From NCBI GenBank assembly GCA_002999035.1, contig CP027241.1:2297001-2361000 (forward strand): DNA of 64,000 nt, read 5' to 3'. Shown here piece by piece: positions 34,896 through 43,380 of this stretch (position 1 is the first letter of the stretch; every line of letters starts with the position of its first letter). The position numbers were made by a program, and so were the translations under genes. Under the pieces are notes generated by a model. It made no database searches and was not told where the DNA came from. It worked only from the letters and a program-made list of their open reading frames with translations. The stretch comes from Lachnospiraceae bacterium oral taxon 500. Lineage in GTDB: Bacteria > Bacillota > Clostridia > Lachnospirales > Vallitaleaceae.

Positions 34896-36854
34896 TTATT
34901 CTTCCTTATTTTTTCCCGTTCCGTCAATTTCTTCTATTTCTTGTGAATTGAGCCGTCTGCTCATGCCGGCGCTTCCCGCTGGTTCCGGTTTTTCCTCCGG
35001 CGCTGTCCCCGCTGCCGACTCATCCTTATCCCCTAAATTACCTGTTACTTCCGGGGTTTCCGGCTCCTCCGTCCTCAACTCCTCCGGCTTAGGTTCATAG
35101 ATTTCAATTCGGCCTTTGCCGGACTTTTTGGCCTGATACATCATATCATCGGCCAGCGTCATCAGATCTTCGGCATTGGCAACTTTTAACTCCGGCACAT
35201 AATGAACAACACCGATGGAACAGGCAATCTGATCCTGCGGCTCGATTTCAACCGGATGTCCGAGCAGTTCCCCGATTTCCTTGGCATAGCCGCCCACACC
35301 CTTGATTTTTTGCAGAATTCGCTCAGCGGTTGCAATAGCTGCCGCCATTTCCGAATGATTGATAACAATGACAAATTCATCTCCGCCATAGCGGGCCGAA
35401 AGATCCATTGCCCGGACATTATTCTGCACCAGAGCAGCTATGCTTTTAAGCACAAAATCTCCGATATCATGGGAAAAATTATCGTTATATTTCTTAAAAT
35501 TATCCAAATCCAAAAACAAAATGGAAAAAGTCTTGCTGTTGTCCTTTTTCGCCTCGCTGATCAGTTCATCCGTCATGTTCAAAAGCTCCTGCCGGTTGAT
35601 AAGCTGGGTCAGCATATCCGTCATCGCCCGATGGTGCAGATGGTCATTATTGGCTGTCAGCGCCGCGTTGATTTCGCTTAATTCCTTATTCTTAAAAGAA
35701 ATCGTCTTATTCAAATCCGACAGTGCCCTGGTTCTTTCCCGAATTAGGTTTTCCACATTATACGACTGTTCAATCACTGTCTCTGTCAGCTTACGGATCT
35801 GTCCGGTCAGTTCATAGCTTGGGTCACCCGGCTTTGCTTCCAGATTGATATAGCGATTACCGGTATTAAAACTGATCAAAGCATCCTTAATAACGGTAAA
35901 CGGCTGCATCGTCTTTTGATAAACATAAGACTGCCACAGGCATAAGAGCAGACCGCCGGTTAAAAGCACCGCCAGTTTTAAAAGCCAGTTTTCCCGTAAA
36001 AAACCCCAAAAGCTAATCTCTACCTGCCCCATCATAATCACCCCGCCATCACTGATTTTGGTTTTGACAAAGGACACAAATAGATTTTCCTGATTTTTAA
36101 CGGTATAACGAATCGTACCGGAAGCGTTGTGATCAATATACTTACTGAGCTGGCCGACATCTTTATAACCGGCATCCCCTTCGGTCTGGAAGTCCAAAAT
36201 AATATTCTGATTACTGTGCAGAATGGTTTTTTTCTGCGAATCCAAAATCCAGGTCGAAGCCTTATGCTCCCCCTCCGGGTTAAAACCGGCATTAGCCAAA
36301 TGCTCCTGTAAGCCCTGCAGAGAAATCACACCGACCAATATCCCGCGCAGAACCTTCTCCTCCGAGCGAATGGCAGCAATCACCGAAAAGACCGGCTCCT
36401 TACTGTCCTGTAAAAACTCGGCTTTCGTCAGAAGTGATGTTTCACTTTGGCCGACCTGATCAAAAATTTTACGGAACTCGCTTTGCGAAACGCTGCCGCG
36501 TCCCCGCGAATCAAGTGTATTATAATTTCCGTCAACATAATAAAGATTTTTATAAATCTGACTGTTAATCGTTTCAAACTCCCGCAGCAGTTTCATTTTT
36601 TGCGACGGCAACTCGGCCATCGAAAAAATATTGGCCAAGACGCTGAATTGTTCATACCGATCCGCCATCCACTGCCGGGTCAGTTCCGCCTTTAAAACCG
36701 TTTGATTCAGATTTCTTTCCATTTCCGCCCGCAAAAAACTTTGATACTCTCCATAGAAAAGCAATAAAAAAACAGACAAAAACAAAGCAGTTATCAAAAA
36801 ATAACTCTGCCGAAGCAATTTGTTCTGCTTTTTTTGCTTTCTCTCTTTCTCCAT
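34896..36854 (-). CDS. Membrane diguanylate cyclase (GGDEF domain)
   Basis: A 652-residue sensor. A lysine-rich start is followed by a transmembrane helix (about 18-38), an extracellular sensory region of about 245 residues resembling a dCACHE/PAS-like fold, a second transmembrane helix (about 286-308), a helical linker and a GGDEF domain (about 418-585) with an intact RYGGDEFVIV active site. It should make cyclic di-GMP. The last ~70 residues are acidic, proline-rich and low complexity. It occupies the position where many Firmicutes have coaBC, between rpoZ and priA, and has its own terminator. Confidence 0.88.
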   Translation of the reverse strand: MEKERKQKKQNKLLRQSYFLITALFLSVFLLLFYGEYQSFLRAEMERNLNQTVLKAELTRQWMADRYEQFSVLANIFSMAELPSQKMKLLREFETINSQIYKNLYYVDGNYNTLDSRGRGSVSQSEFRKIFDQVGQSETSLLTKAEFLQDSKEPVFSVIAAIRSEEKVLRGILVGVISLQGLQEHLANAGFNPEGEHKASTWILDSQKKTILHSNQNIILDFQTEGDAGYKDVGQLSKYIDHNASGTIRYTVKNQENLFVSFVKTKISDGGVIMMGQVEISFWGFLRENWLLKLAVLLTGGLLLCLWQSYVYQKTMQPFTVIKDALISFNTGNRYINLEAKPGDPSYELTGQIRKLTETVIEQSYNVENLIRERTRALSDLNKTISFKNKELSEINAALTANNDHLHHRAMTDMLTQLINRQELLNMTDELISEAKKDNSKTFSILFLDLDNFKKYNDNFSHDIGDFVLKSIAALVQNNVRAMDLSARYGGDEFVIVINHSEMAAAIATAERILQKIKGVGGYAKEIGELLGHPVEIEPQDQIACSIGVVHYVPELKVANAEDLMTLADDMMYQAKKSGKGRIEIYEPKPEELRTEEPETPEVTGNLGDKDESAAGTAPEEKPEPAGSAGMSRRLNSQEIEEIDGTGKNKEE

Positions 36855-36928
36855 CGTCTTCCCTCATCTTTTTATTGCAACTCAGGCAAACAGGTATTGA
36901 CAGTAAAATACCCTGCCCGAGCTGTCAC

Positions 36929-37132
36929 TTATTTTTTAATATTGATTTTCCCCTGATAAAGTTCCTCAACAGAAACAGAAATCGCTTTTTTATCCAGCAA
37001 TCCTTTTTCATCTACCAGCTGACGGGCACGTTTGGCCGCCGCAATAATGATGGAATAACGGCTTTTTAAATTGATATCGTCATTTCTGGCATTGATCACC
37101 GTCATTAAATCGGAATAAGAAGGGTGCAGCAT
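36929..37132 (-). CDS. rpoZ: RNA polymerase omega subunit
   Basis: A 67-residue omega subunit that helps assemble RNA polymerase. The conserved SRYSIIIAAAKRARQL helix is present after the short N-terminal PSYSDLMTVI segment. It starts 1 base after the gmk stop, in the order yicC-remA-gmk-rpoZ common in Firmicutes. Confidence 0.92.
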   Translation of the reverse strand: MLHPSYSDLMTVINARNDDINLKSRYSIIIAAAKRARQLVDEKGLLDKKAISVSVEELYQGKINIKK

Positions 37133-37133
37133 T

Positions 37134-37766
37134 TTATTTTTCTCCTTTCAATATCTCGCTAAATTCCTGACACAGGCGTTCCATCACCTGATGCTTATCC
37201 ACCTGCCTGATTTTTTCAGCCCGCATAACCGCAATCACATCTTCGACGCAGACTTCCAACTGATTGTTTTCTATAATATAATCATAATGAATCATCTGCA
37301 CAACCTCAGCTGATGATTTTTTAAGCCGCCGCTCAATTATCTCCGCCGATTCGGTATTGCGGTTTAATAACCGGGTTTTTAAAATTTCGACCTTGGGTGG
37401 AACAATAAAAATCAGCACCGCCTCCGGCGCTCTTTGCTTTACCTGTAAAGCACCCTGCATCTCGATCTCCAAAATCACATCAATCCCCGCATCCAGTTTT
37501 TCCTGCACAAACTTGCGCGGCGTTCCGTAATAATTGTCCAAATAGCTGGCATACTCATACAACTCATCTCCGGCAATCATATCTTCAAATACTTTTTTTT
37601 CCAAAAAATAATAATGTTTGCCGTAAACCTCACCCTGACGGGGCGTTCTGGTCGTAGCCGAAACCGACAGGGCAATTTCCGGGCGGCGATCAATCAGCGC
37701 CCTCACGACCGTTCCCTTGCCCGCTCCCGAAAAGCCGGAAATAACATATAATTTGCCTTTATTCAC
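37134..37766 (-). CDS. gmk: Guanylate kinase
   Basis: A 210-residue Gmk converting GMP to GDP. Motifs are ISGFSGAGKGTVVRAL (P loop; Phe replaces the more usual Pro), SATTRTPRQGEVYGKHYYF (GMP binding) and ILEIEMQGALQV, plus LLNRNTESAEII in the lid. I chose the GTG at 37766, which overlaps the remA stop by 8 bp; the frame is open to a farther start at 37805, which would overlap remA by 47 bp. Confidence 0.9.
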   Translation of the reverse strand: MNKGKLYVISGFSGAGKGTVVRALIDRRPEIALSVSATTRTPRQGEVYGKHYYFLEKKVFEDMIAGDELYEYASYLDNYYGTPRKFVQEKLDAGIDVILEIEMQGALQVKQRAPEAVLIFIVPPKVEILKTRLLNRNTESAEIIERRLKKSSAEVVQMIHYDYIIENNQLEVCVEDVIAVMRAEKIRQVDKHQVMERLCQEFSEILKGEK

Positions 37767-38022
37767 CTTTTTCCGCAAGCTCCCTTCCTTCAATCCGACC
37801 GACAATTGTCTCTACCTGCAAGGCACTGGCTATCAGATATCCATCCGACATTACCACCAAGCACCTGGTCTTGCGGCCGGCTGTAGCGTCAATAAATACC
37901 GACTCCTCCTTAGCCTGAGCAATAATCCTCTTAATCGGGGCGGCATCGGGTTTTACCAGTGCGATAATTTTAGATATTACCGCCACGTTGCCATAACCTA
38001 TGTTTACAAATATTTTATTCAT
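37759..38022 (-). CDS. remA: RemA-family (DUF370) regulator of extracellular matrix genes
   Basis: An 87-residue RemA homologue. Bacillus subtilis RemA is a DNA-binding protein that activates biofilm matrix and osmoprotection genes. Seen: KIFVNIGYGNVAV, APIKRIIAQAKEE and FIDATAGRKTRCLVVM, which match the family. The chosen ATG at 38022 follows yicC by 5 bases; a GTG three codons upstream overlaps the yicC stop. Confidence 0.9.
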   Translation of the reverse strand: MNKIFVNIGYGNVAVISKIIALVKPDAAPIKRIIAQAKEESVFIDATAGRKTRCLVVMSDGYLIASALQVETIVGRIEGRELAEKGE

Positions 38023-38027
38023 AGCGG

Positions 38028-38906
38028 TCACTCAATATTCTGTACTTGTTCTCTGATTTTTTCAATAATGTTCTTTAAGTTAATGGTGATATTTTTCATC
38101 TCCATATCAGCCGATTTGGAAGCAATCGTATTAGTCTCTCTGTTCATTTCCTGAACAATAAAATCCAACTTTTTCCCAATTCCGCTTTCCTCGCGCAGCA
38201 CCTCCTGCAAATGGACCAAATGCCCCTGCAGCCGGACGATTTCTTCATCCACCGACAGCTTATCCGCCATCAGCGCTGTTTCGGTCACGATTCGGCTTTC
38301 ATCAATATTTTCCGCCTGTAACAGCTCGGACAGCCGCTCCTTCAGTCTTTGCCGGTAAAGCTCGACCGACTGTTTTTCCAGTTCCGGTAAAAGGATGACC
38401 TGTGCCCTGATTTCCTCGGTTTTTTTCAAGATATCGGCCTGCAAAAGGCTGCCTTCCAGCTCTCTGGCGGCCACCACCTTACTCGCCGCCGACTCCGCCG
38501 CCGCCAGTGCCAACTCCTCCAAAAACTCCTCGGCTTCATCCTCTTCTTCCGCCCGAAAAAGATCCGGCAGCGTCAAAAACTTGGAAACCGACAAGTCATT
38601 TTCCAAAAAAAGCTCCTGCGACATTTTTAAAAGTTCGGCCAAATATTTTTCCGCCAGCGGCTTATTATAGCTGATATTGACATCCAGACCGTCCGCCCGC
38701 TGATATTGCACGAAAACTTCAATCTTCCCCCGCAGCAGTTTTTGCTTGAGTTGATTTCGGATTCCGTTTTCCAAAAAATACAGTTTCTTAGGCAGCTTAA
38801 TATTAATCTCACAGTAACGGTGATTGACAGAACGGATTTCCACAGTCAGACTTTTCCCGTTCCTGATCAGTGTTTCCGAACCAAATCCAGTCATACTTCT
38901 TATCAT
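38028..38906 (-). CDS. yicC: YicC-family endoribonuclease
   Basis: A 292-residue YicC/YloC. It begins MIRSMTGFGSE, has IRSVNHRYCEINIKLPKKL, a coiled-coil middle, and ends KLDFIVQEMNRETNTIASKS, the DUF1732 signature with the acidic residues reported as needed for RNA cleavage. GGAG lies 6 bases before the ATG at 38906. It is the first gene of the yicC-remA-gmk-rpoZ unit. Confidence 0.93.
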   Translation of the reverse strand: MIRSMTGFGSETLIRNGKSLTVEIRSVNHRYCEINIKLPKKLYFLENGIRNQLKQKLLRGKIEVFVQYQRADGLDVNISYNKPLAEKYLAELLKMSQELFLENDLSVSKFLTLPDLFRAEEEDEAEEFLEELALAAAESAASKVVAARELEGSLLQADILKKTEEIRAQVILLPELEKQSVELYRQRLKERLSELLQAENIDESRIVTETALMADKLSVDEEIVRLQGHLVHLQEVLREESGIGKKLDFIVQEMNRETNTIASKSADMEMKNITINLKNIIEKIREQVQNIE

Positions 38907-38978
38907 AACCGCTCCCAATCAGCGAAAGCAGCGGACAGCGCCGCCATTTCCGCCTTCTTTTCAGATTGCTGTTTATTT

Positions 38979-39007
38979 ATTCTATCATAAATTCAAGTAG
39001 GAATCAA
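38979..39007 (-). promoter_or_regulatory. Promoter of yicC-remA-gmk-rpoZ
   Basis: On the minus strand TTGATT (39007-39002) and TAGAAT (38984-38979) are separated by 17 bp, about 70 bases before the yicC ATG. A small hairpin AGGCGG/CCGCCT lies upstream near 39024-39045. Confidence 0.6.
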
Positions 39008-39113
39008 CTACCACTATACGTCTGAGGCGGATCCAAAACCGCCTTAATTCTCAAAGTAAGTTCCAGTTTTAAAGTCGGACCAGAAGTTACCGTTTAATCA
39101 AGTGCCATTATGC

Positions 39114-39644
39114 CTATTTCGTCTCCGGCAGTTTTTCCGGCTCGGCATAATCCTCGCCAAAAGTTTCGACTGTTACCGTCTTCATTCTCTCCGGCTGCTC
39201 CGGCTTATCGCGGTAATCTCTCGCTACTCTGGCAATCCGGTGTACCTCGTCCATTCCTTCGGTTACCTTGCCGAAAGCGGAATAATTTCCATCCAGCCGA
39301 GCCGACGGAGCATCCATAATAAAAAACTGACTGCCGGCCGAATCATGCACCTGGGTTCTGGCCATGGACAGCACGCCGTCCTCATGCTTTAAGTCATTGG
39401 TAAAACCATTCGCCTTAAACTCTCCGCGAATACAGTACCCCGGTCCGCCCATACCGGTGCCGTCCGGGTCGCCGCCTTGGATAACAAAGCCGGGAATCAC
39501 CCGGTGAAAAATCAAGCCGTTATAGAAGCCCTTTTGGATCAAAGAAATAAAGTTTCTGACGGTGTTGGGCGCAATCTCCGGATAAAGTTCGGCTTTGATT
39601 TGCGCTCCGTTTTCCATTAAAATTGTGACAATTGGATTTTGCAT
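39114..39644 (-). CDS. Peptidyl-prolyl cis-trans isomerase, cyclophilin type
   Basis: A 176-residue cyclophilin. It has NFISLIQKGFYNGLIFHRVI and GFVIQGGDPDGTGMGGPGY, with the active-site Arg, Phe and Gln residues, then GSQFFIMDAPSARLDGNYSAFG. No signal peptide is visible, so it should act in the cytoplasm as a protein folding helper. AAAAGGAG precedes its ATG; it lies 4 bases after era. Confidence 0.93.
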   Translation of the reverse strand: MQNPIVTILMENGAQIKAELYPEIAPNTVRNFISLIQKGFYNGLIFHRVIPGFVIQGGDPDGTGMGGPGYCIRGEFKANGFTNDLKHEDGVLSMARTQVHDSAGSQFFIMDAPSARLDGNYSAFGKVTEGMDEVHRIARVARDYRDKPEQPERMKTVTVETFGEDYAEPEKLPETK

Positions 39645-39648
39645 CTGA

Positions 39649-40551
39649 TTATTCTCCTTTTCTGTAACCGTAATTTTTCATTAAAAACTCGCTGTCCCGC
39701 CAGTTTTCTTTTACTTTTACCCATAAATTCAGCCGGACATGATTTAAAAAGAACGCTTCAATATCTCTTCTGGCCAAAATACCGATTTGTTTGATCATAC
39801 TGCCGCCCTTGCCCAAAAGAATCGGCTTATGACTCTTTTTTTCGCAGACAATGGTCGCCTCGATCTCCATCTGCGCACCGTCCTCGGATTCCTTCATACT
39901 GTCAACCGTAACCGCCACGCCGTGCGGAATCTCTTCCTGCAATAACTTTAGAACTTTTTCCCGAATCAGTTCCGAAACAATTTGTTTTTCCGGCTGGTCG
40001 GTAATCATATCGTCCGGAAAATACTTCGGTCCCTCCGGCAAATGGGTGTCAATCAATTCCATCAGTCTTTCGGTGTTATCCGCTTTTAATGCCGAAATCG
40101 GAATAATTTCCAAAAACGGATATAAGTCCTTATACGCCTCAATTACCTTTAATAAAAACGGTTTTTCCACCGTATCAATCTTATTGACAACCAAAATGAC
40201 CGGTGTTTTCGCTTCCCTTAGCCTTTCGGCAATAAATTGATCCCCGGCTCCGACTGTCTCCGTTGGCTCAATCAGCCAAAAAATCAAGTCCACTTCCGTT
40301 AAGGAAAAAATGGCCGCTGTATTCATATATTCGCCCAGCTTGCTTTTCGGCTTATGAATTCCGGGGGTATCCACAAAAACAATCTGCTTATCTTCCGTTG
40401 TCAAAATAGTTTGAATCCGGTTCCGGGTCGTCTGGGGCTTCGGCGACATAATCGCAATCTTTTGCCCTAAAAGCGTGTTCATCAATGTTGACTTACCGAC
40501 ATTCGGACGGCCGACCAGGGCAATAAAACCGGACTTAAATGGTTTATCCAT
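39649..40551 (-). CDS. era: GTPase Era
   Basis: A 300-residue Era, an essential 16S rRNA-binding GTPase in 30S maturation. G motifs: GRPNVGKSTLMN (G1), DTPGIHKPKS (G3), VVNKID (G4) and ISAL (G5). The C-terminal KH domain contains PILLGKGGSMIKQIG. It lies 2 bases after the questin-oxidase-like gene, so all three genes to ppiB are probably co-transcribed. Confidence 0.96.
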   Translation of the reverse strand: MDKPFKSGFIALVGRPNVGKSTLMNTLLGQKIAIMSPKPQTTRNRIQTILTTEDKQIVFVDTPGIHKPKSKLGEYMNTAAIFSLTEVDLIFWLIEPTETVGAGDQFIAERLREAKTPVILVVNKIDTVEKPFLLKVIEAYKDLYPFLEIIPISALKADNTERLMELIDTHLPEGPKYFPDDMITDQPEKQIVSELIREKVLKLLQEEIPHGVAVTVDSMKESEDGAQMEIEATIVCEKKSHKPILLGKGGSMIKQIGILARRDIEAFFLNHVRLNLWVKVKENWRDSEFLMKNYGYRKGE

Positions 40552-40553
40552 AG

Positions 40554-41543
40554 CTACTCCTTTACTTCCATTTCCTGATGGATTGTTTGATACGCCATTT
40601 GTGCATAAATCGGCGAAGGGGCAAATTGATCTTCCCGGTAACAGGAATAAATAAAAAATAAGTTTGCCGCCGACCGAGAAAACGCACTCAGGCTAAAAAT
40701 CAAAGACCAATTTTTCAAAGCCGATTCCTCCGCCGGCTGCAGGGGCGGACAGCCGGCCGCCAAATAAGCCGCCTGCATCATCAAATAAAACTGCTGAATC
40801 CGGGCCGGCAAGTCGGAAAACAGCGGCGCAATCACCCGAAAGGCATGGACGGCACAAAATAAATATTTCATGCTTTCCGCGCCGGTTTCCCTGGCCAGGC
40901 GAATAGCAATCGCCCGCAAGGTGTAAATATTTAAGTTTTCCTCCTCCAATCGGGCAAAGGTATCAAGATAATCCCTGTCTGCCGCAATTTGGCTCAGTCT
41001 TTGGTCAAAGCTCCGGCCGGAAAGCGAATAATCCGGGCGGGCATTCTGCAGAGAAATAATTTGCTCGACAAAAAGCTTGGTTTCTGCCGACGGCAGTTCA
41101 AAGGACAACGGCCGGTATCCGGCTGCCAAAAAAGCCAGCGCTCTGGCCACTTCCCCCTGTTCGCCCGACTCAAAGGCATAACCTAAGCGAATCAGCCCGG
41201 TCAGGGCATCACTGTAAATTCCGTCAGCCAGCACCGCAAAATACTGCCGAATCGCTTCCGGCTCCCGCTCGATCAAAGCATCAAAAAAATCCACAAAACC
41301 TTGATAACACTCTTTTTTACCCAAACACGAGCGCCAGTTTTCTTTCGTCACCGGCGGAGTTTCCGGTTCCGGGAGCCTGACCGGTAAATACTCTTTTTCA
41401 TATTCCCGAATCAGCGAGCGAATCTGGGTACCGGAGATACCCATTTCATTCATGGCCACAATCAGGGGGCATATTAAATTTGTCCCGGTCTCCGTCCAAG
41501 GCGACAGGTCCTTATAGGTATAAAATAAACTGTGATAAGACAT
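40554..41543 (-). CDS. Questin oxidase-like (DUF4243) protein
   Basis: A 329-residue, mostly helical protein. The segment GLIRLGYAFESGEQGEVARA and the spacing of aromatic and histidine residues resemble the questin oxidase/AflY family (DUF4243), whose fungal members catalyse a Baeyer-Villiger-type ring opening. Bacterial members have no known role. No cofactor motif is visible. It is directly upstream of era (2 bases), an unusual place. Assignment is by recall of the family pattern and is moderate. Confidence 0.5.
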   Translation of the reverse strand: MSYHSLFYTYKDLSPWTETGTNLICPLIVAMNEMGISGTQIRSLIREYEKEYLPVRLPEPETPPVTKENWRSCLGKKECYQGFVDFFDALIEREPEAIRQYFAVLADGIYSDALTGLIRLGYAFESGEQGEVARALAFLAAGYRPLSFELPSAETKLFVEQIISLQNARPDYSLSGRSFDQRLSQIAADRDYLDTFARLEEENLNIYTLRAIAIRLARETGAESMKYLFCAVHAFRVIAPLFSDLPARIQQFYLMMQAAYLAAGCPPLQPAEESALKNWSLIFSLSAFSRSAANLFFIYSCYREDQFAPSPIYAQMAYQTIHQEMEVKE

Positions 41544-41952
41544 GACAACTCTCTTTCCGTAATACTTCTCTTTTTAAGCATCAATCCTTTTTATCTTATC
41601 GCATTTATCCGCAAAAAGCAATGAAAAAATTCACTATTTGCTGCCGGTTACGGTAAGGGTAAATCCTATTTTCCTAATGCGCACACTCGAAATTCATCGT
41701 CATCTCAACAAATTACGAATGGCTCACCAAAGCGGCATCCATAATTCATCAAATATCACCGTGAATAACACTGCCGGCCAGATCCATAGACAAAAAGCAG
41801 CCTGATTACAAGCTGCTTTTTGTATCTGTATCACTTTCTCTGTGTGAAGACTCTCTTTCCGCCGCCGGCATCTCAACTCCGGCCATACGCCGGTCTTCGC
41901 TTAACATGCTTCCCGAAAAGAAGGGTACCGTCTTTCGCCGGAGAAAATCAGG
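41544..41952. other. Intergenic region between era unit and ABC permease
   Basis: No gene is seen. It should contain the minus-strand promoter for the questin-oxidase-like/era/ppiB unit in its left part and the terminator at 41792-41821. The right part (41850-41950) is GC-rich with CCGCCGGC and CGCCGG words and is not coding by ribosome binding site or conservation. Confidence 0.5.
41792..41821. terminator. Bidirectional terminator after the ABC transporter operon
   Basis: A perfect 10-bp stem pairs AAAAAGCAGC (41792-41801) with GCTGCTTTTT (41812-41821) around a 10-base loop. It has T runs on both strands. A near-identical hairpin lies after the surface protein at 63240-63281. Confidence 0.8.
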
Positions 41953-43380
41953 TTATTCATTGCGCAGTGCCTTTAAGACCGACAGCTTCATTGCCCGCCG
42001 CGCTGGTAAGTACCCAGAAATCAGACCAACGGCCGTCGTAAAGAACATACCCAAAAGATACAGCCAAATCGGAATCACCGACAGCGGCGGCGCTTCTCCG
42101 CTGCCACCAAAGCCAAAGAGATTCATACCCTTAGTCAGAAAGTTTAGCACCATTGAGCCACCGGTACTGAAAATCAAACCGATAATCCCGCCAATCAAAC
42201 CGATTAAAGCCGCCTCGGTTAAAAACATACCCTGAATGTCCTCCAGTGAAGCGCCGATAACCTTCATTACGCCGATTTCTTTGGTTCTTTCATAAATCGA
42301 CATAACCATCGTATTGGAAATACCAATCGCCGCCACAATCAGCGACACGCCACCAATGCCGCCCAGTACCATCTGGGCAATGTTGGTAAACTTATTGAGC
42401 TCTTCGACCATTTGAATCATTGAACTGGCGTCATAGCCCATTTTCCGGATGGTTGCCTGAATTTCCAGAATCTTCTTGGTATCGCCGACAAAAAGCTGCA
42501 CTTGTTCATATTCCTGCTTTCTTTTATCGGTCGGTTTGGCTGGAGCCTCCGGCTGCTGCTGATCGGGATTACGCTGTTTCATTTTTTTTTGCCATTTTTC
42601 ATAATCCTTTTGAATTTTATCAACCGTTTCCAGCGAAGTATAAATACTGTAATCCGTGTTCCAGCTGCCAGCTTTTAATAAGCCGCTGACCGAAATCTTA
42701 ATCGGCCGGGGAATCGTCTGCCGGTCTTCATAGCTGATATCCGGCTCACCATAACGGGTATCTGGATTTAAAAGCAACGGCTCCGTCATGACGTCTACCT
42801 TAGGCGCTGGGCGCTTCTGCTGTTCATCATAGCCGCCGCCGTAGTAATATGCACCCTCCATCATATCATCCCCCCCTCGGCTTCTAGCCTTGGGATCCCG
42901 GAACTGATATGGAATCTCGCCGCCAATCAAGAAACTATAACGCTCGTCCTCACTGAAAACTTCACCCTCAGCTATCTGCGGATTCTGCAAAGTCATTAAT
43001 TCCCGCTTCATTCCGGTAACCCGAGCGTATGTATAGTATTTGCCGCGGCGAAGCATAACCGCGATGGATTTAACCGGCGAGGCAGCGTCCACACCCGGAA
43101 TTTGACTCAAAGCCTCAACCGCTTCATCATTAAGCAGGATTTTCTTTTTATTATTGTCCGTCTGCTTTTGGTAATCATAGCGCTTGGTGACCGTAACAAT
43201 ATTTAAAGAACCCATATCCTTAAGCTGCGACTCAATGCTTTTCTTCATTCCCACGCCCAGCGAAATCATGACAATGATCGAGGTGGTGCCGATGACGACG
43301 CCCATTAAGGTCAAAACCGTCCGCAGCTTACGTCGCCATAGGTTACCCATGCTCATAAAGATCAAATCACTTTTCTTCAT
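41953..43380 (-). CDS. MacB/FtsX-type ABC transporter permease
   Basis: A 475-residue permease. One transmembrane helix at the N-terminus (TVLTLMGVVIGTTSIIVMIS), then an extracellular MacB-type periplasmic domain of about 290 residues including a Gln/Lys/Pro-rich stretch, then three C-terminal helices with YERTKEIGVMKVIGASLEDI, the coupling motif of the FtsX family. It ends LPARRAMKLSVLKALRNE, also typical. With the ATPase and exported protein it forms a mechanotransmission-type ABC system, possibly for lipoprotein or peptide handling or stress sensing. It overlaps the partner gene by 14 bp. Confidence 0.88.
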   Translation of the reverse strand: MKKSDLIFMSMGNLWRRKLRTVLTLMGVVIGTTSIIVMISLGVGMKKSIESQLKDMGSLNIVTVTKRYDYQKQTDNNKKKILLNDEAVEALSQIPGVDAASPVKSIAVMLRRGKYYTYARVTGMKRELMTLQNPQIAEGEVFSEDERYSFLIGGEIPYQFRDPKARSRGGDDMMEGAYYYGGGYDEQQKRPAPKVDVMTEPLLLNPDTRYGEPDISYEDRQTIPRPIKISVSGLLKAGSWNTDYSIYTSLETVDKIQKDYEKWQKKMKQRNPDQQQPEAPAKPTDKRKQEYEQVQLFVGDTKKILEIQATIRKMGYDASSMIQMVEELNKFTNIAQMVLGGIGGVSLIVAAIGISNTMVMSIYERTKEIGVMKVIGASLEDIQGMFLTEAALIGLIGGIIGLIFSTGGSMVLNFLTKGMNLFGFGGSGEAPPLSVIPIWLYLLGMFFTTAVGLISGYLPARRAMKLSVLKALRNE

